64,000 nucleotides of DNA from Candidatus Wallbacteria bacterium (GCA_028687545.1 JAQTZZ010000001.1:62001-126000); one strand, 5' to 3'. Counted from the stretch's first letter, positions 33,234 to 42,501 are shown. Notes: generated from the sequence alone by a model not told the origin. Made by a program: numbers and translations.

Positions 33234-34871
33234 ATGAAACAATGGTTCTTTTTTCTTTTCGCAACTGTTTCGATGATTTTTATTACCGGCTGCGATTTCA
33301 ATCCCAGGGAAAGCCAGTCCAGACCCGCTGCGACAAGCACTGCAGAATTACAGGTGGATAATTCGCCAAGCTACGGGGATACGCTGGTCATCTGCAGTGA
33401 GGATCCCCCGAAAACTCTGGATACTGCTGTAATTGAGGATGAAATCTCACAGCAGATCCAAAGCCTGATTTTCAGTTCCCTGCTGAAAATGGACCGGAAT
33501 GACCGGGTGTGCGGGGATCTGGCTGCAGCCTGGGAGGTCTCTGCTGACAAAAAGTCGATCTCCTTCAGGCTCAGACCGCATATCAGATGCCATGACGGCA
33601 GCAACTTTACAGCCGAAGACGTGCGCTATTTTTTCGACAGAGTCATGCATAGAAATCCGGACGCTATCACTATTTCGATGCAGAATCTGGAAACAGTAGA
33701 AGTGTCGGGTCTTTCCGTGACTTTCAAATTCAAAACACCCTGCCAGGAAATACCAGAGCTGGCGACTGCAGGAATCATTCCCAGATCCAGCCTTTCCAAA
33801 GAAGGCAGTTGCGAGGTTCTATCAGTGCCTTCCGGCACCGGACCGTTCATGCTCAAAGAATGGGTGCAAGGCGACCATATGCTGCTTCAGTATTTTGACG
33901 ACTATATCAACGGCAGGCCGTACCTGAACGGGATCATGTTCAAATTCATCCCTGATCCGACGGCCGCATTCCTGGCACTCAAGCAGGGAGAAATCGATTT
34001 CATGAGGATTTACCCGGACCAGTACCTGAAACAATGCGATGAAGCCGTCCGCAAAAGATACAGGCTCATCCCAGTCCCGATCAGGAGAGGATACAGATCT
34101 ATCGCCTACAACTGTTCCAGACCGCTCTTGTCAAGCCCCACAGTCAGAAAAGCCCTGACCATGGCTGCCGACAGGAACGCTATTCTGGCAGACGCGTTCC
34201 AAGGTTGCGGAGGCACACTCATCAGCGGCCCTTTCCCCCCTGATTCCTGGCCCTGCGACAGCACTGTCAGACCGCTGCCGTATGATACGGCTGAAGCTTT
34301 GAACCTGCTGAACAGCGAAGGAATCACGGACAGCGACGGAGACGGCCTGCTGGAATGGCATGGGAACAAGGTCCCCCTGCGCTATGTGAGCGCAGCGAGC
34401 GGTGGCAAAGGTTCCCCGATCAGCCTGAGTTTATGCAAAGCCTGGAAAGAGATAGGCTTTGACGTAAAGCTCGACGTAGTCCCATATAATGATCTGCTAG
34501 AGATTACCAGAAGTGGGAACTTTGATTTTGTCGAAGATGCCTTTGCCTACAGCAACACCTATTCCCTGAAGGAGCGCTGGTATTCCTCGGCAACTCCCCA
34601 GAACGGAGGCTTCAACTATTCCAGGTATTCCAGCCCGAGAGCTGACGCCATCATCGACAGCCTGGAAACGGTTTCTGACGAAAGCGTGCAGGTGAAGCTC
34701 TATCACGACTTCCACCGCATCCTCGCTGAGGACCAGCCAGCCCTGTTTCTCTGCCCGCTCGAACGCACCTACGTGGTAGACTGCAGATTCAGGGAGTTCT
34801 CCGCTCCGCTGGATTCCATGCTTGACGATCTTTCGCATTGTTACGTACCCGAAGAAATGCAGAAAAGGTGA
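33234..34871 (+). CDS. Family 5 solute-binding lipoprotein (orphan)
   Basis: This 545-residue protein is a peptide/nickel-type (SBP_bac_5) ABC substrate-binding protein. A lipobox FITGC places the lipidated Cys near residue 21. Domain features include TLVICSEDPPKTLDTAVIED, IFSSLLKMDRNDRVCGDLAA, YVVDC near the end, and the typical EGITDSDGDGLLEW insertion that reads like the DxNxDG motif of these proteins. No permease or ATPase genes are beside it, so it may use a pump encoded elsewhere or act as a sensor. AAAGGG precedes the ATG; a GTG six bases upstream is less well placed. Confidence 0.88.
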   Translation: MKQWFFFLFATVSMIFITGCDFNPRESQSRPAATSTAELQVDNSPSYGDTLVICSEDPPKTLDTAVIEDEISQQIQSLIFSSLLKMDRNDRVCGDLAAAWEVSADKKSISFRLRPHIRCHDGSNFTAEDVRYFFDRVMHRNPDAITISMQNLETVEVSGLSVTFKFKTPCQEIPELATAGIIPRSSLSKEGSCEVLSVPSGTGPFMLKEWVQGDHMLLQYFDDYINGRPYLNGIMFKFIPDPTAAFLALKQGEIDFMRIYPDQYLKQCDEAVRKRYRLIPVPIRRGYRSIAYNCSRPLLSSPTVRKALTMAADRNAILADAFQGCGGTLISGPFPPDSWPCDSTVRPLPYDTAEALNLLNSEGITDSDGDGLLEWHGNKVPLRYVSAASGGKGSPISLSLCKAWKEIGFDVKLDVVPYNDLLEITRSGNFDFVEDAFAYSNTYSLKERWYSSATPQNGGFNYSRYSSPRADAIIDSLETVSDESVQVKLYHDFHRILAEDQPALFLCPLERTYVVDCRFREFSAPLDSMLDDLSHCYVPEEMQKR

Positions 34872-34961
34872 ATCCTGTATCTTTGTTTACAGTCCACTAG
34901 TACTTGACATACGTCAGGAACTTTGATTGATTTAATTATCAATATGGATAAAGGAGAAACC

Positions 34962-35615
34962 ATGAAATTTGCATTACTGATCGTGATGCTGGTGCTGGTC
35001 CAGCTTGCCGGTGCAGCGACAGGTGCTGTTCAAAGACTTACGGACAACGGAATGGAACTGACAAGCAATCCCGACATGCTGAGCATAACTGCCATTGACA
35101 AGCCTGAGCATCCTTTTCTGGTCATTACCAGAATGAAGCGGATTCAGGATCCTCAGAAATTGATAAAATTGAACTCAGATGACGACCAGCCCAGGGCTAC
35201 CCAAATGCGGGCGATAGATTATTTTTTTTCCAGGAAGATGAAGCAGATTCAGGATTCTGCCGATGCTGCGGCTCTGCTTTACAAACTGCAGCTGGACTGT
35301 AACCTTGACGGAATTGTAGACCTGGAAATCGCTCCAGGTTGTTACACAGTCGGTAATTCAAAGGAAGTCGGCATTTCCTTCAGCGAAATCACAGAATTCG
35401 GAAAATGCGGGCTGATGCCGGATTTCGGCAGAATGGAAGCACAGCTCCACGGAGCAATGAATAATGACTCTTATCTCAGACAGCTAAAATTCGCGATCAA
35501 CAGATTGATTGTCAGAAGAAATCCTGACGGCAACCTCCTGATCACGCTAAGGGATAAGTTTTTTAAAACAGGTTCTGACATCGAACTGGTGACTCAGTTC
35601 TCCTGGGAGAATTGA
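34962..35615 (+). CDS. Secreted protein of unknown function
   Basis: This 217-residue protein has a clear signal peptide (residues 1-18, LLIVMLVLVQLAGAA) and no family that I recognise. Visible features are a FFSRKMKQIQDSADAAALLY helix, a CNLDGIVDLEIAPGC segment with two cysteines that could form a disulfide and resembles a calcium-type DxNxDG loop, and a C-terminal half rich in beta strands. AAAGGAG is five bases before the ATG. A possible TTGACA element lies at 34904. It precedes another unknown secreted protein in the same direction but has a separate intergenic region. Confidence 0.65.
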   Translation: MKFALLIVMLVLVQLAGAATGAVQRLTDNGMELTSNPDMLSITAIDKPEHPFLVITRMKRIQDPQKLIKLNSDDDQPRATQMRAIDYFFSRKMKQIQDSADAAALLYKLQLDCNLDGIVDLEIAPGCYTVGNSKEVGISFSEITEFGKCGLMPDFGRMEAQLHGAMNNDSYLRQLKFAINRLIVRRNPDGNLLITLRDKFFKTGSDIELVTQFSWEN

Positions 35616-35636
35616 CTCAGTTTAAGGCTGCAGCCG

Positions 35637-35662
35637 TTTGATGTATTTTGATGCGTTTTGAT
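35637..35662. promoter_or_regulatory. Three helically phased TTTGAT direct repeats
   Basis: TTTGAT occurs at 35637, 35647 and 35657, exactly 10 bp apart, in the sequence before the next secreted-protein gene. Repeats on one face of the helix suggest a multimeric activator or repressor site, about 90 bases before the ATG. Confidence 0.45.
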
Positions 35663-35750
35663 ACTGTGAAACCCGGGTCTCCTGTATGAAAATAGAAAAG
35701 AGGGGCCGATAACCATTTAGACGGCTTCCAATCTGAATTCCGGAGGGAAC

Positions 35751-36755
35751 ATGCGCAGAAGTTTATTGATCATCATCATGCTGGCTTTCATAGTGTCTGC
35801 CGGTGCCGTCACCAGAGACAATTTCCAGGCTACTCTCTGTGAGAACGCGCTCAATCAGGTGCTGCAAAAGGCCTTAGCCGGGTCAGAACTCAAGAATCCG
35901 CTCCTCACAGTCGGCAAAAGCCGCTTTGTTTTCGAAGGTGTGTACCCGGTTCTCTTTTTTGAAGTACCACTGAAATTCATTGGGGACATGCTTGCAGATA
36001 ACGGAAACATCTATGTCAACATCAAGGAATATTACGAGAACGGGGAATTGAAGGACAAGGCCACTACAGTAGATCGCGTCAACCGCATGGTTGAAGGACT
36101 CAACAAGTACAGCAATGAAAACCTGGGTGGAAAAATCCAGGCGTCTCGAGTGGAAGTCAATGGCTATGCGAGCAGCATGTTTGTCGACATGTCGAAATTT
36201 CCGCTTGTGCCTGCCATGCCTGTGCTCAAGATCAGGAAAATCGTGCTGGAAGAAAAGTATCTGACTGTAGCCAGTACTGACAAGGGTCTTGTAAACAACA
36301 AGGCTGAAATCCAAATTTATGCAGGCCAGGACGCGCTGAACGCCTGGATCAAGGGCTACATAGGCAATGACGAAGTGAATGAACTCAAGGTCAAGCAGGT
36401 TGTGATGGACATGACAGGCGACAATCAGGCGACAGTTACTTATTCCAAAAAAGACGGTGAAAATTCGCTGAAAGTGAAATTCGGAAAAATCAGCCTGCCT
36501 GCAGCCAGCCAGATCAAGCAGGAAATCGCGGCCAAGGAAGCGCAGAAACCTACTGACATAGAAACTGATCTGAAATCTATCATCGCAGTATTGAACAAAG
36601 CATTAGCCCAGGCCGGACCGCAACTCGTTTATCAGGGAACTGCCCTGATCATGAACGGTGACCTGAGCCAGCTCGTCAAGCTAGACCTCAAGTCCAGATA
36701 TCTGAGCGTGAAAGCGGCAGACCAGCAACTTTCCATCATAGCCCAACTGGATTAA
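35751..36755 (+). CDS. Secreted protein, possibly lipid-binding
   Basis: The 334-residue protein has a signal peptide (residues 1-19, LLIIIMLAFIVSAGA) and two similar halves rich in alternating strand patterns: LTVGKSRFVFEGVYPVLFFE near residue 50 and QLVYQGTALIMNGDLSQLV near 305. A central FVDMSKFPLVPAMPVLKIRK leads to a long strand LTVASTDKGLVNNKAEIQIY. The pattern is reminiscent of DUF2993/LmeA-type lipid-binding proteins, but I see no decisive motif. GGAGGGAAC precedes the ATG. A terminator follows, so it is probably monocistronic. Confidence 0.6.
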   Translation: MRRSLLIIIMLAFIVSAGAVTRDNFQATLCENALNQVLQKALAGSELKNPLLTVGKSRFVFEGVYPVLFFEVPLKFIGDMLADNGNIYVNIKEYYENGELKDKATTVDRVNRMVEGLNKYSNENLGGKIQASRVEVNGYASSMFVDMSKFPLVPAMPVLKIRKIVLEEKYLTVASTDKGLVNNKAEIQIYAGQDALNAWIKGYIGNDEVNELKVKQVVMDMTGDNQATVTYSKKDGENSLKVKFGKISLPAASQIKQEIAAKEAQKPTDIETDLKSIIAVLNKALAQAGPQLVYQGTALIMNGDLSQLVKLDLKSRYLSVKAADQQLSIIAQLD

Positions 36756-36780
36756 AGACGTTTTCAATTCTTATCTGACG

Positions 36781-36811
36781 AGAGGGTTTCGAATTAACGA
36801 GGCCCTCTTTT
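36781..36811 (+). terminator. Rho-independent terminator
   Basis: AGAGGG pairs with CCCTCT around an internal TCG/CGA pairing, followed by TTTT, 26 bases after the stop of the secreted protein gene. Confidence 0.7.
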
Positions 36812-36890
36812 GCATTTCACTGATGAAATTTTCCCTGGATTGAGATAGAATGTCTGCGTTGCAGCCAACTATTTCAATGAGGAGTAACCG

Positions 36891-37976
36891 ATGAAAGCCA
36901 AAGTATATTTCTATCCGATCGCAGGCAAACCGAGCCCTGAAGAACTGGGCAATGCCGCAGTCAAGCTTTTCCAGGCCGGCAGTGGCGACAAAAACTGGAC
37001 CTCAGCCAAAGCTTCGGCCGGGGACTTCATCGCAGTCAAGATCCATTTCGGGGAGAAGGGCAATCAGGGGCATATCAAGGCCGAGACTGCAGGAGTTCTT
37101 TGCAGGCATCTGAAGAAGAAGGCCAGGCCCTTTCTCACTGACACCAATACTTTGTACCGCGGGGAGCGCGACAATGCATGGAATCATCTGATGATCGCAT
37201 CTGAACACGGATTTTCCATCGAAAATTGCGGGGTGCCTGTGATCATCTCGGACGGGCTCAGAGGGCAAAGTCAGGTGGAAGTGGAAGTCAAGGGAGAGGC
37301 TCAGTTCGTGAAAAAAACCTTTATCGCCTCAGATATTTCACTCTGCGACGGCATAGTCGGGCTTTCACACATGACAGGTCATCTGCTTACAGGCTTCGGC
37401 TCCACGATCAAGAATCTCGGCATGGGCTGTGCAGGCCGCGGCGGCAAGCTGAACCAGCATTCGGACGTGAAGCCCGCAGTTAAGAAAGAAACCTGTGTCA
37501 AATGCGGGCAATGCCTGAAATGGTGCCCTGCGAATGCGATCTCATTATCGGATAAGGCAGTGATTGATAAGAATAAGTGCTATGGCTGCGGAGAATGCTT
37601 CGCGGTCTGCCCGGTTGGCGCGATCAAGCATTCCTGGCAGCAGTCGAGCGACGGGCTGCAGAAAAGAATGGCCGAACACGCACTGGCCGCCCTCACGGGC
37701 CGTGAAGCTAAAAGTTCATACTTTAATTTTCTCACCCATTTCACCAAAGACTGCGACTGTATGGGCGGCTCAGAAGAACCCCTGATCAAGGACATCGGGA
37801 TCCTCTTTTCCACAGATCCGGTGGCAGTGGACCGGGCTGCATTTGACCTTGTGGAAGCGCAGGAAGGTTCCGGATTCATCAAGAAACTCTGGCCTGAGAA
37901 TGATTCCTGCATCCAGATGCAGCACGCTGAAAAACTGGGGCTTGGCACACAGGAGTATGAACTGGTCAAAGTATGA
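36891..37976 (+). CDS. DUF362 protein with two 4Fe-4S clusters
   Basis: This 361-residue cytoplasmic protein has an N-terminal DUF362 domain (VKIHFGEKGNQGHIK, FLTDTNTLYRGERDNAW, GLSHMTGHLLTGFGSTIKNL) and a C-terminal ferredoxin with two CxxCxxCxxxC sets, CVKCGQCLKWCP and CYGCGECFAVCP. After the clusters the DUF362 end returns (DPVAVDRAAFDLVE). Members are often found in anaerobes and are thought to be electron carriers or associated with unknown redox modification; the reaction is not known. GAGGAG is eight bases before the ATG. Its stop overlaps recN by four bases, so the two are coupled. Confidence 0.88.
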   Translation: MKAKVYFYPIAGKPSPEELGNAAVKLFQAGSGDKNWTSAKASAGDFIAVKIHFGEKGNQGHIKAETAGVLCRHLKKKARPFLTDTNTLYRGERDNAWNHLMIASEHGFSIENCGVPVIISDGLRGQSQVEVEVKGEAQFVKKTFIASDISLCDGIVGLSHMTGHLLTGFGSTIKNLGMGCAGRGGKLNQHSDVKPAVKKETCVKCGQCLKWCPANAISLSDKAVIDKNKCYGCGECFAVCPVGAIKHSWQQSSDGLQKRMAEHALAALTGREAKSSYFNFLTHFTKDCDCMGGSEEPLIKDIGILFSTDPVAVDRAAFDLVEAQEGSGFIKKLWPENDSCIQMQHAEKLGLGTQEYELVKV

Positions 37977-39568
37977 TCCGCTCGCTGTACATCGAAAATT
38001 TTGTGCTTCTGAAATCCGAGAGATTGTTCTTTTCGCCAGGATTGAACGTGATCACCGGCGAATCAGGTGCAGGTAAAACCATTATTCTGGAAGCACTGAC
38101 ATTTCTGCTCGGGATTTCGCAGGGAAAAAATTTTCTCCCTCCAGGATGCACTGAGAGCCATGTGGAGGCATTTTTCGAATTCAGCGGGGAAAAGCTCAAT
38201 TACCTTCAGAGCCTGCCATTTTCGCGGGAACTGAATGGGGAAATCATCATTTCCAGAACATATCATTCCGGCGGCAGAAGCGAATATTACCTGGATCACC
38301 GTCAGATCACGCTGGATTTTCTGAGGCAGATCAGATCCTGTTTCGTGGAAGCCTGTTTCAGGGAAGAAGCCTTTTCAGCATATGAGCCGGATTCGCTCCT
38401 GACACTGATCGATTCCAGGCTTTCTGCTGAAGACCGTTTGCTGAGAATCCTGGTGGTAAAGCTCTATCAGGAATTTCTGACCATGAAGCGGGAGCACGAT
38501 GAATTCACGAGATCCAGAGGTGAACTGGAGCGGAAACGTGATTTTCAGCGCTTCCAGTTATCTGAAATCGAGGAATCGGGATTGCTCGCCTGGAACCAGG
38601 AAGAACTGGAACGGGAATATGAGTTTTTAGCGAATTTCGAGGAAGTCACAACAGTGTTCAAAGAACTGTCGGATTATTTTCAGGATGCATCACTGACAGC
38701 CAGGATCGGGGAAAAACTCAAGAGCCTCAACCGGATCAGAAACCTGCCTGAACGAGCTTCAGCCCTCGTAGCATTACTGGAATCGATCGCTTCGTCCTGC
38801 TCGGAGTATTCCTCTGCTTCAGAAGGTTTCCTGTCGAGTGTTGCCTACGATGGCGAGAGGCTCTCGAGCCTGTCGGCACTGATGGACAGATTTTCCGAAT
38901 TCCAGAAAAAATATGGACTTTCGATCAGGGAAATCGCAGAACATGCTGAGAATCTGAGAAAAGAACTTTCCATCCTGGACGAGCGGCTGAACGAATCCCA
39001 GAATAATCAACGCCTGAAAGAAGCCGAAGAGGAGTATTTGATTAAAGCTCAGACTCTGTCCCGGGCCAGAAAGAAGCAGGCGGAAGGCTTAGGAAAATCG
39101 ATCCTGAAAAACCTGAAAGGTCTGAGCCTTGATCAGAGCAAGCTTTCTTTCCTATGGAAGGAAAAAGAGCCTGCTGCAGACGGCATCGATCAAACGCAGC
39201 TTTTTTTTTCCGCCAATCCCGGGATGCCTCCCCAGCCACTGCAGAAGGTGGCCTCTTTCGGTGAAAATTCCAGGCTGCTGCTGGCCCTGAAACTATCGCT
39301 GATCTCGCCATACAGTTCTACTCTCGCTTTTGACGAGATCGAAGCCGGACTTGGCGGGAAGACACTTACGAAAACCGTGGAAAAGCTGTGTGAGCTATCG
39401 AAAAGTTATCAGGTGATAGCTGTCACTCACAGTCGCAGACTGGCAGAGGCGGCAACTCAGCATTTTGCCGTGCAGAAAGAAACCAAGGGTGAAGAAACCA
39501 TCCTGCGGGTGCGGCAACTTTCTGAAGGTGAACCGCGGAACAGGGAACTGGAAAGACTTCTGAAATAG
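37973..39568 (+). CDS. recN: DNA repair ATPase RecN, unusual signature motif
   Basis: RecN is an SMC-like ATPase acting in double-strand-break repair. The 531-residue length and order of parts agree: MIRSLYIENFVLLKSERL, Walker A GESGAGKT (residues 29-36), a long central coiled coil, and Walker B TLAFDEIEAGLGGK near 450. The ABC signature, normally SGGExxR, reads ASFGENSRLLLALK, with Phe in place of the first Gly of the pair. The ending VTHSRRLAEAATQHFAVQKE is the usual D-loop/H-loop region with VTH intact. It overlaps the DUF362 gene by ATGA and is followed by a CorA-like gene after ten bases. Confidence 0.85.
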   Translation: MIRSLYIENFVLLKSERLFFSPGLNVITGESGAGKTIILEALTFLLGISQGKNFLPPGCTESHVEAFFEFSGEKLNYLQSLPFSRELNGEIIISRTYHSGGRSEYYLDHRQITLDFLRQIRSCFVEACFREEAFSAYEPDSLLTLIDSRLSAEDRLLRILVVKLYQEFLTMKREHDEFTRSRGELERKRDFQRFQLSEIEESGLLAWNQEELEREYEFLANFEEVTTVFKELSDYFQDASLTARIGEKLKSLNRIRNLPERASALVALLESIASSCSEYSSASEGFLSSVAYDGERLSSLSALMDRFSEFQKKYGLSIREIAEHAENLRKELSILDERLNESQNNQRLKEAEEEYLIKAQTLSRARKKQAEGLGKSILKNLKGLSLDQSKLSFLWKEKEPAADGIDQTQLFFSANPGMPPQPLQKVASFGENSRLLLALKLSLISPYSSTLAFDEIEAGLGGKTLTKTVEKLCELSKSYQVIAVTHSRRLAEAATQHFAVQKETKGEETILRVRQLSEGEPRNRELERLLK

Positions 39569-39578
39569 AGGGGGTACA

Positions 39579-40577
39579 ATGAGTGCCAGATTTTACCACA
39601 TCTCCCCAAAGGGAGTGATCACAAAATGCCCGGGTCTGAACGAGGCACTTACCAGCATCAAAGGAGACGGCTACATCTGGCTTGATTATTTTGACCCTGT
39701 TGCTGATGAACTGAACTTACTGATCGAACCGCTGGGCATACACACGCTCTCGATCGAAGACTGCCTTGACGAGAGCCAGATTCCCAAGATCGAGGATTTT
39801 CAGAGCAACACTTTCATTCTTTTCAACAGCCTTTATTATTTGAACCAGAAGCTTTTAGTGGATGAAGTGGATTTCATAATCGGAAAGAAGTTCCTGGTCA
39901 CTGTAAACGGACATCAGACAGAAAACCGCAATTCCCTTGAAAAAATCGAGGAAATGATCAGGATCAAGACTAATGAGGTGTCCCAGGGACCGGATCATCT
40001 GCTGCACTTCATAATGGATGTGATTATTGATCGTAAATTCCTGGCAATCGAAACGGTTCAGGAGAAGCTCCATGCGTATGAAGAGGACCTGCTGAGTGAC
40101 CCGATCCATTTCAACCTGGCTCATCTGATTGAAATGAGGCAGGTGTTCCTGGCTCTGCGCAAAAGCCTTTTTCACGAACGCGAAATTCTGGTGAAAATCT
40201 GCCGCAAGGATTCGCCTTATATCAGCGACAAATCCATCTACCATTACCGCGATATCTATGATCATCTTGTCAAGTACTTTGAGTCAGTAGAAATCTACAG
40301 GGAGATGATCAACGGACTGATGGAAATGTACCTGTCCATGATGAACAACAGCATCACTCTGATGGCCAATCAGACCAATCTGGTCGTGAAGCGCCTGACC
40401 CTGATCACTACCATCTTTATGCCGTTGTCGTTTTTCGCAGGCGTCGGCGGCATGTCTGAATGGAGCATGATGACTGGGCCTGAACACTGGAAAATCGCGT
40501 ATCCGGCATTTTTGCTGGGGATGGGGATTATCGGGTACATCAATTATCTGATTTTAAAACGGCTGAAATGGCTGTAA
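39579..40577 (+). CDS. CorA-like divalent cation transporter, GMS filter
   Basis: The 332-residue protein fits the CorA family of pentameric Mg/Co channels: an acidic N-terminal cytoplasmic domain (EPLGIHTLSIEDCLDESQIP), a long stalk helix, and two C-terminal TM helices (RLTLITTIFMPLSFFAGVGG and PAFLLGMGIIGYINYLIL). The motif after TM1, normally GMN and required for magnesium selectivity, reads GGMSEW, so Asn is replaced by Ser. It ends LILKRLKWL, as in many family members. GGGGG is five bases before the ATG. Whether it carries Mg, Zn or something else is open. Confidence 0.82.
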   Translation: MSARFYHISPKGVITKCPGLNEALTSIKGDGYIWLDYFDPVADELNLLIEPLGIHTLSIEDCLDESQIPKIEDFQSNTFILFNSLYYLNQKLLVDEVDFIIGKKFLVTVNGHQTENRNSLEKIEEMIRIKTNEVSQGPDHLLHFIMDVIIDRKFLAIETVQEKLHAYEEDLLSDPIHFNLAHLIEMRQVFLALRKSLFHEREILVKICRKDSPYISDKSIYHYRDIYDHLVKYFESVEIYREMINGLMEMYLSMMNNSITLMANQTNLVVKRLTLITTIFMPLSFFAGVGGMSEWSMMTGPEHWKIAYPAFLLGMGIIGYINYLILKRLKWL

Positions 40578-40698
40578 GGCTGCTGAAAAATGACCGTCCG
40601 CCGCGTTATTCATCGTCTTCGTCACTTCATGTACGTTTATGTACACTCCGTTCCTCAGACTCGAACAGCCTTGCGGACGGTCATTTTTGAGCAGCCTT
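40576..40698. repeat. 123-bp inverted-repeat (MITE-like) element
   Basis: Terminal arms of 26 bp (40576-40601 and 40673-40698) match with one mismatch: they begin AAGGCTGCTGAAAAATGACC and end in its complement. An inner part contains GTACGTTTATGTAC. The left arm overlaps the last bases of the CorA gene, so insertion may have fixed the current stop codon, and the hairpin probably ends transcription. No transposase of matching ends is in the window. Confidence 0.75.
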
Positions 40699-40787
40699 TA
40701 AAGAGCATCACCAAGTTTCATCAGCTTACACTTGCCAAACTGATTGTAATGTCTTAGATTTAAGTAACTGAACTAGCGGAGGTGCAC

Positions 40788-41309
40788 GTGCTGCAGAAAT
40801 TCCAGGGTCAGTTTCCCAGAGTCGACGCGTCCTGCTTCATCGCCCAGACTGCCTCAGTCATCGGCAGGGTGAAGATCGGCGCAGGCAGTTCCGTCTGGTA
40901 TGGAACAGTGATCCGGGCGGATATCAATGAAATCATCATTGGAGCACATTCAAACATCCAGGATAACTCAGTGCTGCACGTCAACCATGAAAGCCACGGC
41001 GGCAAGCCTCTGAGGATCGGAGATTTCGTTACAATCGGGCACTCCGCAATCCTGCATGGCTGCGAAATCGGAGACGGCGCGTTGATCGGCATGGGCGCTT
41101 GCGTGCTCGACGGGGCTGTAATAGGAGAAGGAGCCATAATCGGTGCCAAGGCTCTGATCACAGAAGGAAAGGTGATCCCGCCGCACACTCTGGCAATGGG
41201 TATTCCGGCCAAAGTGGTGCGGGAACTTTCTGGTGACGAATCCGCTTCTTTGAAGGAACATGCCTTGAGTTATGAAGAAGAGGCTAAGAAATATCTCCAG
41301 GAGAAATGA
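40788..41309 (+). CDS. Gamma-carbonic-anhydrase-like hexapeptide protein
   Basis: This 173-residue left-handed beta-helix protein belongs to the gamma-CA/YrdA/PaaY group. Hexapeptide repeats run through ASVIGRVKIGAGSSVWYG and GDGALIGMGACVLDGAVIGE. Metal-ligand histidines are in SVLHVNHESHGG and TIGHSAILHG. Start GTG at 40788 is five bases after GCGGAGG; a GTG six bases earlier overlaps that site. Some members hydrate CO2, others are thioesterase-like or inactive. It precedes the M48 protease gene by one base and is likely in the same operon. Confidence 0.88.
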   Translation: MLQKFQGQFPRVDASCFIAQTASVIGRVKIGAGSSVWYGTVIRADINEIIIGAHSNIQDNSVLHVNHESHGGKPLRIGDFVTIGHSAILHGCEIGDGALIGMGACVLDGAVIGEGAIIGAKALITEGKVIPPHTLAMGIPAKVVRELSGDESASLKEHALSYEEEAKKYLQEK

Positions 41310-41310
41310 A

Positions 41311-42501
41311 ATGAAAAGCTTTATTTTACTGATGATTTTCGGGATTATTTCTCTGCTTTATGCGGATGATTTGTACACACAGGTGCATGAACGCAAGCTC
41401 AACCTGTACCTGGAGCAGGCCAGAAAAGAGCACGCTGCAGGCGACAACAACGGGGCGATCTCGTATTACCTGAAAGCGATCCAGAGCCAGGAAAATTTTC
41501 CGGCCGTGGAAGACGCTTACAGCGAACTGTTCAGGGTTTATCTCGATCGCAGCCAGTACCGGACAGCTATGGATCTGAAGGCGGATTATCTGAAGAGATT
41601 TCCAGGTGGTAAATACTTTCAGGGGAGTCAGGTGCCGGGAGAACAGTCATTACAAACACTCGAAGCGGCTTCTGCAGAAGTTGCAAATGCTCCAGTTCCA
41701 GGTCAAGCGGAAAAAGCACCAGAAGTTTCCGGCGGGCTGACCGTCACTTCCGAGATGACGGCAGTCCCTTCCATACAGCTGCCGCAGCCAGTTGAGGAAG
41801 AGCGGAAAAGCGGCTGGGTTAGATTCAGGGATAAAATCAAAAAGGGATTCCGCGGAGTGCAGAACGTATCGGAGTCTGCGCTGGGCGCGATTGTCTCAGC
41901 TTCGGTCAATCTCACTACTTCATTTGCCAAGGATGATGCGATCAACAACCGGGTGGAAACAATCGGGCGGAAAGTGGCTGCCCAGAGCCCGCGGCAGGAC
42001 GTGAAGTACAGTTTTCACGTTACCAAGGACAAGGAGTTGAACGCTTTCGCAGTTCCCGGCGGCGGGATCTATGTGACAGAAGGCACTGTGAAAGCTACCC
42101 TGGGAGACGATTCAGCCCTGGCAGGCGTGCTGGCGCACGAGATCGGGCATGTCACATCCAGGCACAGCATCCATGCCCTGGAAAAATCAATGCTGTTTCA
42201 GCAGATTTTGAATCTGAGCAACAACAAGACGATCGACAAATACAAGCAGGCTTTGCAGATTTCCTACATTTTCATGGCGCAGCTGCCGATTTCGAGGGAG
42301 AATGAATACGAGGCTGATCAGTGGGGTGTGACTCTGTCTAAAGCAGCAGGGTATGACCCAAAAGGCCTGGTGCGCTTCTTCGAGCTGCTGCAGAAAGAGA
42401 ACAAGGGCGGAGAAAGCAAGATGGGAGTGATGTTATCCACGCATCCTGCGACGCCTGACCGCATAGATCATGCCAATCAGATAATTGCTGGCCTCAAGTA
42501 G
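41311..42501 (+). CDS. Exported M48 metalloprotease with TPR
   Basis: The 396-residue protein has a signal peptide (residues 1-18, FILLMIFGIISLLYA), two or so TPR-like helices (LNLYLEQARKEHAAGD, then AISYYLKAIQ), a Pro-rich linker and a peptidase M48 domain. The zinc motif HEIGH is at residues 276-280, preceded by LAGVLA, and the third ligand is in ENEYEADQWGV. The end HPATPDRIDHANQI is typical of BepA/LoiP-type periplasmic chaperone-proteases that degrade misassembled outer-membrane proteins. The ATG follows GGAGAA, one base after the previous stop; an upstream in-frame ATG lies inside the preceding gene. Confidence 0.88.
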   Translation: MKSFILLMIFGIISLLYADDLYTQVHERKLNLYLEQARKEHAAGDNNGAISYYLKAIQSQENFPAVEDAYSELFRVYLDRSQYRTAMDLKADYLKRFPGGKYFQGSQVPGEQSLQTLEAASAEVANAPVPGQAEKAPEVSGGLTVTSEMTAVPSIQLPQPVEEERKSGWVRFRDKIKKGFRGVQNVSESALGAIVSASVNLTTSFAKDDAINNRVETIGRKVAAQSPRQDVKYSFHVTKDKELNAFAVPGGGIYVTEGTVKATLGDDSALAGVLAHEIGHVTSRHSIHALEKSMLFQQILNLSNNKTIDKYKQALQISYIFMAQLPISRENEYEADQWGVTLSKAAGYDPKGLVRFFELLQKENKGGESKMGVMLSTHPATPDRIDHANQIIAGLK

